From positions 17,363 through 81,362 of the forward strand of contig JAEXGR010000005.1 of assembly GCA_023450745.1 (NCBI GenBank): a DNA stretch of 64,000 bases, given 5' to 3'. The notes under the pieces are model-generated. The model worked only from the letters and a program-made list of their open reading frames with translations, was not told the origin of the DNA and made no database searches. Source of the stretch: Synergistota bacterium (GTDB lineage Bacteria; Synergistota; Synergistia; Synergistales; Synergistaceae). Positions 42,048 to 50,089 of the stretch are shown here, piece after piece. A program made the translations under genes and the position numbers. How positions within the stretch are numbered: the first letter of the stretch is position 1; each line of letters starts with the position of its first letter.

Positions 42048-43058
42048 ATGATAAAACCAAATGAAGAGGCGAATAGCCGCGCGAGGGTCTTTGAAATGTT
42101 GATGAAAAACCCCGGAGAGATCGTCTCCAGCTCGCAGCTTACGCAAAGACTGTCCTTCTCGCGTCAGGCGGTCTTTAAGGCGGTCTGCGCCCTCAAGGAC
42201 GAGGGCGTCCCTATTGAATCAATACCGCAGAAGGGTTACCGTCTGGAGGCGCTCGACGGGCTCCAGCGGCTCAGCCCGACGATGATAGAATTTTTCTTGC
42301 AGGGCAATCCCCTCTTTAACAAATGCGTCTATATGAAGGAGACGGATTCGACCCAGAAGGTGATAAAAAAGCTCGCCCGCCAGGAGGCCGAAGCCGGCGT
42401 CGTGGCGTTGACGGAGCGCCAGAGCGAGGGACGCGGCCGGCGCGGAAGAAGCTGGCAGAGCCCGGATGAAAAAAACCTGATGTTCTCCATGCTTCTCCGT
42501 CCGGCATTGAAACCAGGCGAAGTGCAGCTGCTCAATCTCGCCGCCGGGCTGGCCGTCAAGGAAACGCTTACAAAACTTTGCGGCATCCCCGCGGAGCTCA
42601 AATGGCCGAACGACATCCTCTGCCGCGGCAAAAAGCTCTGCGGTATCCTCAGCGAGGCTTCCGGCGAACCGGACCGCATATATTACGCGGTCACCGGCAT
42701 CGGCATCAATATCAATATGGATGCCGCGGATATTCCCGGTGAGATATCCGGCGTCGCCACCTCCGTATACATCGAAAGCGGCAGGCAGTTCGCAAGGTGG
42801 AGGCTTTTGATCGCCTTTCTGGAACGCTTCGCCGCGCTCATGGAGCTTTTGACCGCCAAAGACGGCGCGGCAAAATTACTCGCGCTCTACAGAACTGCCT
42901 GTGATACGATTGGAAAAGAGATCCGCGTGCTGCAGGACGAAGAAAGTATCAACGGCCGGGCGACCGGCGTCACCTCGGAGGGAGCGCTCGTCGTATTGAC
43001 CGCCGGCGGAGAGAAAATATTTGCCGCCGCGGATGTCCATCATCTGCGGATGGCATAG
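42048..43058 (+). CDS. birA: Biotin-protein ligase BirA (bifunctional type with HTH)
   Basis: Enzyme of 336 residues that activates biotin as biotinyl-AMP and joins it to carrier proteins such as biotin carboxyl carriers. The N-terminal winged HTH (residues 10-65, SSQLTQRLSFSRQAVFKAVCAL) suggests it also represses biotin genes. The catalytic loop GRGRRGRSW is at about 126-134, followed by KWPNDI and GIGININ, and a C-terminal SH3-like domain. GGGGGAAG precedes the ATG. It is followed 19 bases later by selD, so the two are probably co-transcribed. No biotin synthesis genes are present in this window. Confidence 0.95.
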   Translation: MIKPNEEANSRARVFEMLMKNPGEIVSSSQLTQRLSFSRQAVFKAVCALKDEGVPIESIPQKGYRLEALDGLQRLSPTMIEFFLQGNPLFNKCVYMKETDSTQKVIKKLARQEAEAGVVALTERQSEGRGRRGRSWQSPDEKNLMFSMLLRPALKPGEVQLLNLAAGLAVKETLTKLCGIPAELKWPNDILCRGKKLCGILSEASGEPDRIYYAVTGIGININMDAADIPGEISGVATSVYIESGRQFARWRLLIAFLERFAALMELLTAKDGAAKLLALYRTACDTIGKEIRVLQDEESINGRATGVTSEGALVVLTAGGEKIFAAADVHHLRMA

Positions 43059-43077
43059 ACATAGGGAGTGAAGACGG

Positions 43078-44109
43078 ATGAGGCTCACAGAACGCGCCCG
43101 CACAAGCGGCTGAGCGGCTAAGATAGCTCCGGCGGAGCTTGACAAAATATTAAAAGACCTGCCCGTGTTTCGTTCCGAAGAGCTGTTAGCCTCTTGGAAC
43201 CACGGGGAGGATGCCGCGCTTTGGAAGATAACCGACGAGCGGATTGGAATACTGACGGTCGATTTTATCACCCCGGTGGTAGACGATCCCCGAAGATTCG
43301 GCGAGATCGCGGCGGCAAACTCGCTGAGCGACGTTTACGCGATGGGAGGCCGGCCGGTGGTCGCGCTGAACGTCGTCTGTTTCCCGACCTCCTGCGAACC
43401 GCTCTCCGTGCTTCAGGAGATATTGGAAGGCGGCGCGCGCAAGATGATAGAGGCGCGGGCGATGCTGGCCGGCGGCCACAGCGTGCAGGATGAGGAACCT
43501 AAGTACGGACTCGTCGTCTTCGGCGAGGTCGAAAGCGACGAGATGTGGACCGTCGGCAGCGCTAAAGAGGGAGATTCGCTCATCCTCACAAAGCCGATTG
43601 GCACGGGAATCGCCGTGACCGCGATCAAAGCCGGGTTCTTTTCGCCGGAAGATACGGCGGCGGCGGAGCTGAACATGGCAAAGCTCAACGCCGTACCGCA
43701 GCTGCTGCCGAAAAGACTGCGCCGGGCGGTGAACGCATGCACGGATCTGACGGGCTTCGGCCTCGCGAGCCACGCCCTCGACCTTGCTTCGGAGGGAACC
43801 TCGCTGACAATAGACTGCGCGAAGATCCCGCTTCTCCCGGGAATAGCCGGGATGGCCGATATGGGGCTGATACCGGCGGGAGCCTACGAGAACCGGAAAT
43901 ACGTCGGCGATAAAGTTGTCAACGAATCTTCTCTGGGGCGGTTCGCCGAGGACATCGTCTTTGACCCGCAGACCTCCGGCGGCCTTTTATTCGCCGTTCC
44001 GCCGCGCGAAGCGCAGGAGATCGTCGGCATACTTACCGAAAACGGTTTTCCTGAATCAGCGGTGATCGGCAGTTTTGTAAAGGGAGAGGAAAAGCTGCTG
44101 CTTAAATAG
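43078..44109 (+). CDS. selD: Selenophosphate synthetase SelD, itself a selenoprotein (UGA at codon 12)
   Basis: Makes selenophosphate from selenide and ATP for selenocysteine, selenouridine and selenium cofactors. The frame runs from ATG 43078 (GGGAG nine bases upstream) through an in-frame TGA at 43111-43113 to 44109, 343 residues. The N-terminus reads RLTERARTSG-U-AAKIAP, aligned with the RLT...G-C-GCKISP of E. coli SelD, where the cysteine and the following lysine are catalytic. So U12 takes the place of that cysteine and K15 is kept. Metal/ATP aspartates are visible in GEDAALW, TVDFITP, SDVYAMGG and TDLTGFGLASH. A hairpin 12 bases after the TGA fits a bacterial SECIS. A call starting at 43165 would miss the active site. 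Confidence 0.95.
43111..43139 (+). promoter_or_regulatory. Selenocysteine codon and SECIS hairpin of selD
   Basis: TGA at 43111-43113 followed by a stem AGCTCC (43125-43130), loop GGC, GGAGCT (43134-43139) inside the coding region. The distance from UGA to the apical loop, about 17 bases, falls in the range reported for bacterial SECIS elements read by SelB. Sequence and position are seen; SelB binding is inferred. Confidence 0.7.
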
Positions 44110-44122
44110 CGGCGGCAAAAAT

Positions 44123-44166
44123 AAAAAGGGTGAGCTGACTTTCACGTCCGTCAGCTCACCCTTTTT
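44123..44166 (+). terminator. Strong terminator after selD (bidirectional)
   Basis: AAAAAGGGTGAGCTGAC pairs with GTCAGCTCACCCTTTTT around a ten-base loop. Perfect 17-base arms with an A-tract and T-tract, so it can end both selD (plus) and the small membrane-protein gene (minus). Confidence 0.95.
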
Positions 44167-44192
44167 AGATGCGGCCCTCTCATTGTTCTGTG

Positions 44193-44393
44193 TTAGGCGA
44201 TAATGTACGCAACCGCCGAAACTACGCAGGCCGCCCCGGCTAGCCCAAGCATCAGCACGTTGTTAATTCTTCCCGCCTTTTTCTTATCCTCGGCGCTGTA
44301 ATCGGCGTAGCCAAAGTTTGTGGAAAGGCTCTCTCTGCCGTCCGTATCGTACCATTTCTTAAGGTAAACTGGCGTTCTGAGTGTGAATTTCAT
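44193..44393 (-). CDS. Small single-pass membrane protein, unknown
   Basis: Sixty-six residues with a polar N-terminus (MKFTLRTPVYLKKWYDTDGR) and one hydrophobic helix at about residues 45-65 (NVLMLGLAGAACVVSAVAYI), probably tail-anchored. A perfect AGGAGG lies nine bases before the ATG and a strong terminator follows, so it is a genuine single-gene unit. I recognise no family. Tyr/Asp-rich cytosolic part (NFGYADYSAEDKKKAGR) has no known motif. Function unknown. Confidence 0.75.
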   Translation of the reverse strand: MKFTLRTPVYLKKWYDTDGRESLSTNFGYADYSAEDKKKAGRINNVLMLGLAGAACVVSAVAYIIA

Positions 44394-44555
44394 CTTTGCA
44401 TCCTCCTAAATTCGTTATTTTATATCTTCGTGCCACTCTTTCTTTGTGGTTATATTTTCGCAGAACCGTTCCTTTTCATCCATAGAGAGTAAAAAGAACT
44501 TTGGCGTCTTTACTAAAAAAACGAAATCAATTCGTTATTCCCGCTTCAGTTTTGG

Positions 44556-44561
44556 TATAAT
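44556..44561 (+). promoter_or_regulatory. Possible -10 element upstream of the Lrp/AsnC gene
   Basis: TATAAT preceded by TTGG in the 292-base gap between the small membrane-protein gene and the Lrp-type regulator. If used, it gives a leader of about 120 bases. The -35 position is poor. The rest of this gap holds no gene. Confidence 0.4.
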
Positions 44562-44685
44562 CGCACAAAGATGATATTAATGGCGGACCGCCAAAAATCC
44601 GGATGCCACATCATTGGCCTTGATTTTGTTCGCTGAATGAAGTAGGTAAATTGCTAATTTTTTAGTTTGAGACGGGAGAGGAATA

Positions 44686-45159
44686 ATGCGCGAGAAACAG
44701 ATATCGCTTGACGAAACGGACTGGAAGATACTTGACGCCTTACAGGAAAACGCCCGCGCCACCTTCACCGAGATCGGACAGTTTGTCGGCCTGACCGCCC
44801 CCGCCGTCAGGGAACGGATCAGACGCATGGAGGACGAAGAGCTGATCGCGGGATACCGGCCGGTCATCAATTACAATGTGCTTGGACGGCCGTTGCGCGC
44901 GCTGATATCCTTAAAATTTAAGAGCGGCTCGCGCGCCGCCGAACGCGCCGAGTTCTCGCACCTGGAGCTCTTCAATGACATTCCCGGAGTGCTGAAATCG
45001 TGGCTTGTAACCGGCGATACGGAATGCGTGCTGGAAGCGGCCGCCGCGACGATGAAAGAGCTTGACGCGATACTCGTGGCGCTTAACCGCCTCGGCTTTC
45101 TGACGGCGACCTATATGATACTTGAAGACACGGGCGAAAGAAACTGCAGCAAACTCTGA
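44686..45159 (+). CDS. Lrp/AsnC family transcriptional regulator
   Basis: 157 residues: N-terminal winged HTH (LDETDWKILDALQENARATF at residues 8-27, recognition helix AVRERIRRMEDEELI) and a C-terminal RAM/ligand-binding domain (VLKSWLVTGDTECVLEAAA). Such proteins form octamers and sense amino acids or related metabolites. Preceded by GGGAGAGG and followed by a strong terminator, so it is a single-gene unit. The effector cannot be inferred; control of amino-acid metabolism is usual for the family. Confidence 0.92.
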   Translation: MREKQISLDETDWKILDALQENARATFTEIGQFVGLTAPAVRERIRRMEDEELIAGYRPVINYNVLGRPLRALISLKFKSGSRAAERAEFSHLELFNDIPGVLKSWLVTGDTECVLEAAAATMKELDAILVALNRLGFLTATYMILEDTGERNCSKL

Positions 45160-45214
45160 AAGCCGAACGGCGCGGCTTCCGTCGTGCAAGCCGGCTACAG
45201 CAAGAGACAGATTA

Positions 45215-45260
45215 AGAGCAGGGCGTCCGCCGTTTAATGCGGCAGACGCCCTGCTCTTTT
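45215..45260 (+). terminator. Terminator of the Lrp/AsnC gene
   Basis: AGAGCAGGGCGTC (45215-45227) pairs with GACGCCCTGCTCT (45245-45257), with an inner CCGC/GCGG extension, followed by TTTTATTTTA. It also separates the gene from the convergent lptG. Confidence 0.9.
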
Positions 45261-45283
45261 ATTTTACTTTCACCGGTTCTCCG

Positions 45284-46411
45284 CTAACCGAGCCTGTTCG
45301 CCCGCGAGCAGAGCCATATAGAAATCACCAGGAAGACCAAGTTTGCCGTCCAGGCGGCGACGAGGGGCGGAAGCGTGCCGCTCTCTCCGAGAGCTCTGCT
45401 GAACGACATGATCACGTAGTAGACAAAGATGATGATGACGCTGTACCCCAGTCCTACGCCGGAGCTTGAACGCTGCGGCCGGCTGCCGAGCGCGGCGCCG
45501 AGCATCGCGAATATCAGGCAGGCCCAGGGAACGGCGATCCTCAGCTGGAGCGCCATCCAAAGATCTCCCGTGCCTTCGCCCATCTTTTCCTTGAGCTTTA
45601 CGGCGGCAAGCATCTCGGGTATCGTCATCTCGTCGGGTGATGATGAGCTCGTGGATATCTCGTCCGGCCCCAGATTCAAGCTAAGAGCCTGGCGGTTGAA
45701 TTTAAAGAGCAGCCCGACCTCTTTGGTTTCCCTCTTTATCTCATAGACCGCGCCGTCCTCAAGCCACCAGCTTCCGTCTACCCACTTTCCGCGCTGCGCC
45801 GCGATGATCCGCGCCAGGCGCCCCTCCTCAAATTCTTCCACCGTTACATCCTTCATATCCTTGGTGGCGTTGTCCATCTGGTCGATATAGATCACGCGCT
45901 TTACGACGCCGCCGCTCTCCTCTTTGAGAAAGACTTTCTGGGTGAAGATCGGCGCCGATTCGCGCAGCACCTCGTATTTCATTACGTTAGCCGCGGCGCG
46001 CTCGCTCAGGGGGACGATGCTTTCGTTGATAAAGAATGCGCAGACGGAGACAAAAAAGGCCGCGATCACCACCGGGCGCACGATACGCTGGAACGAGAGC
46101 CCCGCGGACTTCAGCGCCACCAGTTCGGAATTCGCTGAAAGCTTGCCAAAGCCGAGCAGCGCCGCGAGAAGACAGCTCATTGGGATGGTAAAGACGACAA
46201 GCCTCGGCATGTAATATAGGAATAGCCTGATCACTATTCCTATGGAGACGCCCTTTTGGATAATGAGGTCCGCCATCTGAAACAAAAGGCCTCCGGCCAC
46301 CAGAATTATCGTAAAGGCTACCAGTCCGAAGAAAAATGGTCCCTTAAGCTCTCCCAATATAAAGCGGTCAAGCGCCCTCATGCGAAAAGAAAATTTATCA
46401 GCACTCTTCAA
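45284..46411 (-). CDS. lptG: LptF/LptG-family LPS export permease
   Basis: YjgP/YjgQ-family inner-membrane permease, 375 residues, with six membrane segments arranged as three before and three after a periplasmic jellyroll domain (about residues 125-265). It forms the membrane part of the LptBFG transporter that extracts LPS for the Lpt bridge. SANSELVALKSAGLSFQRIV near residue 93 is the coupling-helix region. Only one permease is seen here, and a second (or a homodimer) is required. The start is TTG (46409-46411), overlapping the kdsC stop and eight bases after GGAGA. LptF or LptG cannot be told apart with certainty. Last gene of the envelope operon. Confidence 0.88.
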   Translation of the reverse strand: MKSADKFSFRMRALDRFILGELKGPFFFGLVAFTIILVAGGLLFQMADLIIQKGVSIGIVIRLFLYYMPRLVVFTIPMSCLLAALLGFGKLSANSELVALKSAGLSFQRIVRPVVIAAFFVSVCAFFINESIVPLSERAAANVMKYEVLRESAPIFTQKVFLKEESGGVVKRVIYIDQMDNATKDMKDVTVEEFEEGRLARIIAAQRGKWVDGSWWLEDGAVYEIKRETKEVGLLFKFNRQALSLNLGPDEISTSSSSPDEMTIPEMLAAVKLKEKMGEGTGDLWMALQLRIAVPWACLIFAMLGAALGSRPQRSSSGVGLGYSVIIIFVYYVIMSFSRALGESGTLPPLVAAWTANLVFLVISIWLCSRANRLG

Positions 46412-46884
46412 CGGTATTCTCCATTATTAAGCTTCATTATATAGTCAGCGCACTCGCGCACCGCGCCTCTGCCGCCGGTCCGCTCCGTAACAAAGTCGGC
46501 GCAGGCAGCGACCGACGGATGGGCGTTCGACACGGCGATGCCTAGCCCGGACCACTTGACGCATTCTATATCTGGAGTGTCGTCCCCGGCATAGGCGGTC
46601 TCCGCGGCGGTTATCCCCCATGCGGCGGCGAGAGAGCTCAGGTCCCGCAGCTTATCATCAGTGCCGTTGATACAGCGTGTAATTTTGAGATTATCGGCAC
46701 GCTGCTGCGTCGGCGCGGAGTACCTGCCGCTGATGAAGACGACCTTGACTCCGCTTTTGAGAAGCTGCACTATCCCCTGTCCGTCCTGAACGTCGAACCG
46801 CTTCAGTTCGTTTCCGGCGCCGTCCATATAGATGCCGCCGTCGGTTAAGGTCCCGTCGACGTCCAGCGCAAACAATTTAATCAA
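46408..46884 (-). CDS. kdsC: 3-deoxy-D-manno-octulosonate 8-phosphate phosphatase KdsC
   Basis: HAD-superfamily phosphatase (158 residues) that makes free Kdo from Kdo-8-phosphate for the LPS inner core. Catalytic Asp8 and Asp10 are in DVDGTLTDG, motif II serine in VVFISGR and motif IV in YAGDDTPDIE. The C0-type compact form is typical. The start is TTG, overlapping the lpxA stop by eight bases, and the end overlaps lptG, so translation is coupled along lpxA-kdsC-lptG. Confidence 0.94.
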   Translation of the reverse strand: MIKLFALDVDGTLTDGGIYMDGAGNELKRFDVQDGQGIVQLLKSGVKVVFISGRYSAPTQQRADNLKITRCINGTDDKLRDLSSLAAAWGITAAETAYAGDDTPDIECVKWSGLGIAVSNAHPSVAACADFVTERTGGRGAVRECADYIMKLNNGEYR

Positions 46885-47698
46885 TTTTCCCCTCTGTCTT
46901 ATGCTGCCAGTCCTGCGTCATCCGCGGCGTGAATCCTCGCGTGCTCTCCGCCGCGAAGTCAAGAATCATCTTGGCTTCGGGATCGTTCGGATACCGCTCC
47001 TGTACCTGACGAAGGCCGTCCCTGATGGTAAACCCTGAATTGTATATCAGTTTATACATTTCGCGTATCTTGCGGCGCGTTTCCATATCGATATTCCGGC
47101 GGCGCAGGCCAACTTTGTTTATATCGTAGACACGCATAGGCACCCCCGCGGCCATGCAGTAGGGCGGCACGTCCTGCGTGATGCGCGACAGACCTCCTAC
47201 CATACAGTACGAGCCGATGTGCGTAAATTGATGAAAACCGGTCATGCCGCCGATGACGACGTAATCCCCCACATGGACGTGGCCCGAGAGGCCGGCCTTG
47301 TTCGCGATCGTACATTCCCTGCCGATATGTACATTATGGGCAAAGTGCACGCCCTCCATAACGAAGCAGCCGTCGCCGACCGTCGTTGATTCGCCCTCGC
47401 CGACGGCGCGGTTGATCGTGACATATTCACGGCAAACGACCCGGTCGCCGACGATGGCCCAGGTCTCTTCGCCCTTATAGCTGAGGTCCTGCGGCACGCC
47501 GCCGATAACGGCGTGCTCGTGGATTACGCACGCCGAACCGAGCACCGTATAGTCGCAAACCCGGGCAAAGGCCCGCAGCACCGTTCCCGAGCCGATTTTG
47601 GTCTTTGCGTCGACTATACAATATGGGCCAATATTTACGTTATCGCCTAATTCTGCCTCTTTAGCAACAATCGCTGTCGGATGTATCTGGACGCTCAT
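46877..47698 (-). CDS. lpxA: UDP-N-acetylglucosamine acyltransferase LpxA
   Basis: First enzyme of lipid A synthesis; transfers a hydroxyacyl chain from ACP to UDP-GlcNAc. It has 273 residues: an N-terminal left-handed beta-helix with hexapeptide repeats (VNIGPYCIVDAKTKIGSGTV) and the catalytic histidine region VHFAHNVHIGREC, and a C-terminal helical domain (RRRNIDMETRRKI). The trimeric family length is normal. Five bases after fabZ in the envelope operon. The presence of lpxA, lpxC and lpxD together proves a lipid A-making diderm. Confidence 0.97.
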   Translation of the reverse strand: MSVQIHPTAIVAKEAELGDNVNIGPYCIVDAKTKIGSGTVLRAFARVCDYTVLGSACVIHEHAVIGGVPQDLSYKGEETWAIVGDRVVCREYVTINRAVGEGESTTVGDGCFVMEGVHFAHNVHIGRECTIANKAGLSGHVHVGDYVVIGGMTGFHQFTHIGSYCMVGGLSRITQDVPPYCMAAGVPMRVYDINKVGLRRRNIDMETRRKIREMYKLIYNSGFTIRDGLRQVQERYPNDPEAKMILDFAAESTRGFTPRMTQDWQHKTEGKID

Positions 47699-47703
47699 CT
47701 TCT

Positions 47704-48171
47704 CTATTCCGCCTCAAGCGTCAGGCCGGAGGCGATGAGAAACCCCATCTCGGCTTCCGCAACGATCTCGTCGTCAACCTTCGCGACAAATTCAAACTTG
47801 CCCATGTTCCCGCGGCGCCGCTTCAGCCTTGCGGTGGTGCGGAGCTGGTCTCCCGGCTTTACCGGCTTGCGGAATTTGGCGTTATCTATCGATGTCAGAT
47901 AGACAAGCCGCCGCTCCCCGCTCTGGAATTCAGGCTGCAATTTGAGCAGCACGGCTCCCACCTGACCCATCGCCTCAAGGATGAGGACTCCCGGCATTAC
48001 CGGCTCGTCGGGAAAGTGCCCCTGAAAAAACGGCTCGTTGAATGAGACGTTTTTATAGCCGGTGACCTCTTTTATTTTGTCCGTGTCAACGATCTCCTCA
48101 ATCCTGTCTACAAGCAGAAATGGATAACGATGCGGAAGAAGCTCCATTATCTGATTGATATGTACCTGCAT
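47704..48171 (-). CDS. fabZ: 3-hydroxyacyl-ACP dehydratase FabZ
   Basis: Hot-dog-fold dehydratase of fatty-acid elongation, 155 residues. The active-site His52 (FFQGHFPDEPVMPG) and Glu66 (LILEAMGQ) are both present. AGGAGG lies nine bases before the ATG. Its position between lpxC and lpxA is conserved in many diderms: it competes with LpxA for 3-hydroxyacyl-ACP, linking phospholipid and lipid A flux. Confidence 0.97.
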   Translation of the reverse strand: MQVHINQIMELLPHRYPFLLVDRIEEIVDTDKIKEVTGYKNVSFNEPFFQGHFPDEPVMPGVLILEAMGQVGAVLLKLQPEFQSGERRLVYLTSIDNAKFRKPVKPGDQLRTTARLKRRRGNMGKFEFVAKVDDEIVAEAEMGFLIASGLTLEAE

Positions 48172-48221
48172 TGATTTTTCCTCCTTATTTATCTCTCTTA
48201 AAAACGTTTTTACGCCTATAT

Positions 48222-49040
48222 TTAGGAAAACAACGCCTTTATCCGGCGCGCGAGCGTTCCGTGAATGCTGTGTCCCGCCGCGACAGCCACATAGTGCGCC
48301 GTCGGTATTTCTCCGGCCAAAGTCAAATCTCCGAGCAGGTCGATGACCTTATGGGTCACGCATTCAAGCGGGAAACGCAGCTGCTGCCCGCCGACAAGCC
48401 CTTTTTCATCAAAGACTAAAGCGTTGTCCAACGTTCCGCCCTTAGCGAGTCCATTCTGTTTCAGATAGTCAAGCTCGGAGGTGAGTCCAAACGTGCGGGC
48501 CCTTGAAATTATATTATAAAAAGTCTCGCTTGTAATATCATATTTAACTCTTTGGGTGCCGATCGGGGTTCCTGAATAATCAATTATATAGGTTATCATC
48601 AGTTTATCGGCGGGAGCGGCGGCGATAAGGCGGCCGCCGCCGTTCTCTTCCAGATACAGCGGCGCGGAGATCGCGCGCCTTTTTATCTTGCCGTCAGTTT
48701 CTTCAAAGCCGCAGTCTTTGATCGCCTCCGCAAACGGAAAGGCGCTGCCATCCAGGATCGGAACCTCGTGCCCCTCGACCTCCAGCTCCACCGCCTCCAG
48801 CCCCATACCGGCTACTGCCGCGAGCAGGTGTTCGGCGGTCCTCACAACAACTCCGTTTGGAAGAGAAAAGCCCGTGAGGCGGCTGTCTTCCTGTACCACC
48901 GCCTCCGTCAGCGGAGCCAGCCCCTGCCGGCCGCGAAAATAGATGCCCGCCTGCTTGCAGGGACGCATCCAAAGCGTAGTTTTTTCACCGGAATGCAGTC
49001 CGACTCCCGAGATTTTTATCTCGTTCTTAAGCGTTTTCAT
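48222..49040 (-). CDS. lpxC: UDP-3-O-acyl-N-acetylglucosamine deacetylase LpxC
   Basis: Zinc deacetylase catalysing the committed step of lipid A synthesis, 272 residues. The N-terminal SGVGLHSGEK and AEHLLAAVAGMGL and the C-terminal HKVIDLLGDLTLAG and AGHSIHGTLARRI segments supply the zinc ligands and catalytic histidine. The frame opens at TTG 49052, but ATG 49040 with GAGGGG upstream matches the family. It overlaps lpxD by 14 bases. LpxC abundance is commonly set by proteolysis (FtsH in enterobacteria); no degron can be read here. Confidence 0.97.
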   Translation of the reverse strand: MKTLKNEIKISGVGLHSGEKTTLWMRPCKQAGIYFRGRQGLAPLTEAVVQEDSRLTGFSLPNGVVVRTAEHLLAAVAGMGLEAVELEVEGHEVPILDGSAFPFAEAIKDCGFEETDGKIKRRAISAPLYLEENGGGRLIAAAPADKLMITYIIDYSGTPIGTQRVKYDITSETFYNIISRARTFGLTSELDYLKQNGLAKGGTLDNALVFDEKGLVGGQQLRFPLECVTHKVIDLLGDLTLAGEIPTAHYVAVAAGHSIHGTLARRIKALFS

Positions 49041-50073
49041 GCTGCCCCTCAAGGCGCTCGACCTTTTTTGCGAGATCCTTTACATGCCGCATCAGATCAG
49101 GCAGCTGCCGCATGGCGGCCTGTTGGCGAAGCTCCTTTTTATGCTCCTGCGCCGGAAATCCTGATACTGTGGCCCCCGCGGGGATGTCGGAGGCGACGCC
49201 AGCGCGCCCGCCAACCGTGCAGCCGTCCCCGATCGTCGCATGATTCGAGGCCCCGGACTGCGCCGCCATAATGACTCCCTTGCCGATTTTCGTGCTTCCC
49301 GCGATCCCAGACTGCGCGACGACGATCGTATAGCCGCCTATCTCGCAGTTATGGCCAATTTTTACATGGCTGTCGATCTTGGTCGCGGGACCGATATACG
49401 TCTCGCCAAAGGTCGCGCGGTCGACCGCTGAGCAGGCGCCGATTTCAACGCCATCGTCAAGGTGAGCGATCCCTATCTGCGGAATCTTCACCATGCCGGC
49501 GCGCGGATCTGGTACAAAGCCAAAACCCTCGCAGCCGATGACGGCATTTGTGTGAATCACACACCGGTCCCCGATCTTTGTATGATGATATATCATCGTT
49601 CCCGGCTCTATAAGGCAAAAGCTTCCGATCTCAGAAAATTCATCGATAACGACATTTTCCATGATTACCGTATTGTCGCCGACGGTAACGCCGTCGCGAA
49701 TCACCGCCCCCGCTCCTACAGAGACGTTCGCTCCGAGGCGCGCGGTGGCGGCGATGATCGCCCGGTTGGATATTTTCACCTCACGCACGGGCGTATCGTC
49801 AAAATAATGAAGCAGGGAGATAAGCGCCACTCGCGGGTCGTCAACCTCTACGCCGCGGCCGCCCTCTGCGATCCAGCCTCTTTTGGTAAAGAGCACGGCG
49901 CCCTCTTTCACAAACGGGATAAATTTTTTCTCCCAGAGCGGCGAGATACTCCCCTCTGCGGCTTTCTCCGGCGCGCATATAGAGGTGACCGCGGTCTTGG
50001 GATCACCCTTCACCTCTCCGTGGGTCATTTCTGCAATTTGGCCAAGCGAAATGCTCTTTGCTATCGTACTCAA
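49027..50073 (-). CDS. lpxD: UDP-3-O-acylglucosamine N-acyltransferase LpxD
   Basis: Adds the second 3-hydroxyacyl chain to the lipid A precursor. It has 348 residues: an N-terminal uridine-binding domain (to about 100), a left-handed beta-helix of hexapeptide repeats (NVSVGAGAVIRDGVTVG onward) with catalytic His in KIGHNCEIGGY, and a C-terminal coiled helix (HVKDLAKKVERLEGQ). The start appears to be TTG at 50071-50073, unusually close to AGAGGA; a different start cannot be excluded. It lies 16 bases after the unknown exported protein gene. Confidence 0.95.
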   Translation of the reverse strand: MSTIAKSISLGQIAEMTHGEVKGDPKTAVTSICAPEKAAEGSISPLWEKKFIPFVKEGAVLFTKRGWIAEGGRGVEVDDPRVALISLLHYFDDTPVREVKISNRAIIAATARLGANVSVGAGAVIRDGVTVGDNTVIMENVVIDEFSEIGSFCLIEPGTMIYHHTKIGDRCVIHTNAVIGCEGFGFVPDPRAGMVKIPQIGIAHLDDGVEIGACSAVDRATFGETYIGPATKIDSHVKIGHNCEIGGYTIVVAQSGIAGSTKIGKGVIMAAQSGASNHATIGDGCTVGGRAGVASDIPAGATVSGFPAQEHKKELRQQAAMRQLPDLMRHVKDLAKKVERLEGQHENA

Positions 50074-50089
50074 TCCTCTCTATAAAACG

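Noticed and set aside
43078..43164. Reading selD as a pseudogene or as a shorter gene starting at 43165
   Set aside because: The stop is TGA exactly at the catalytic Cys column with flanking conserved residues and a SECIS-like hairpin, so recoding is far more likely.
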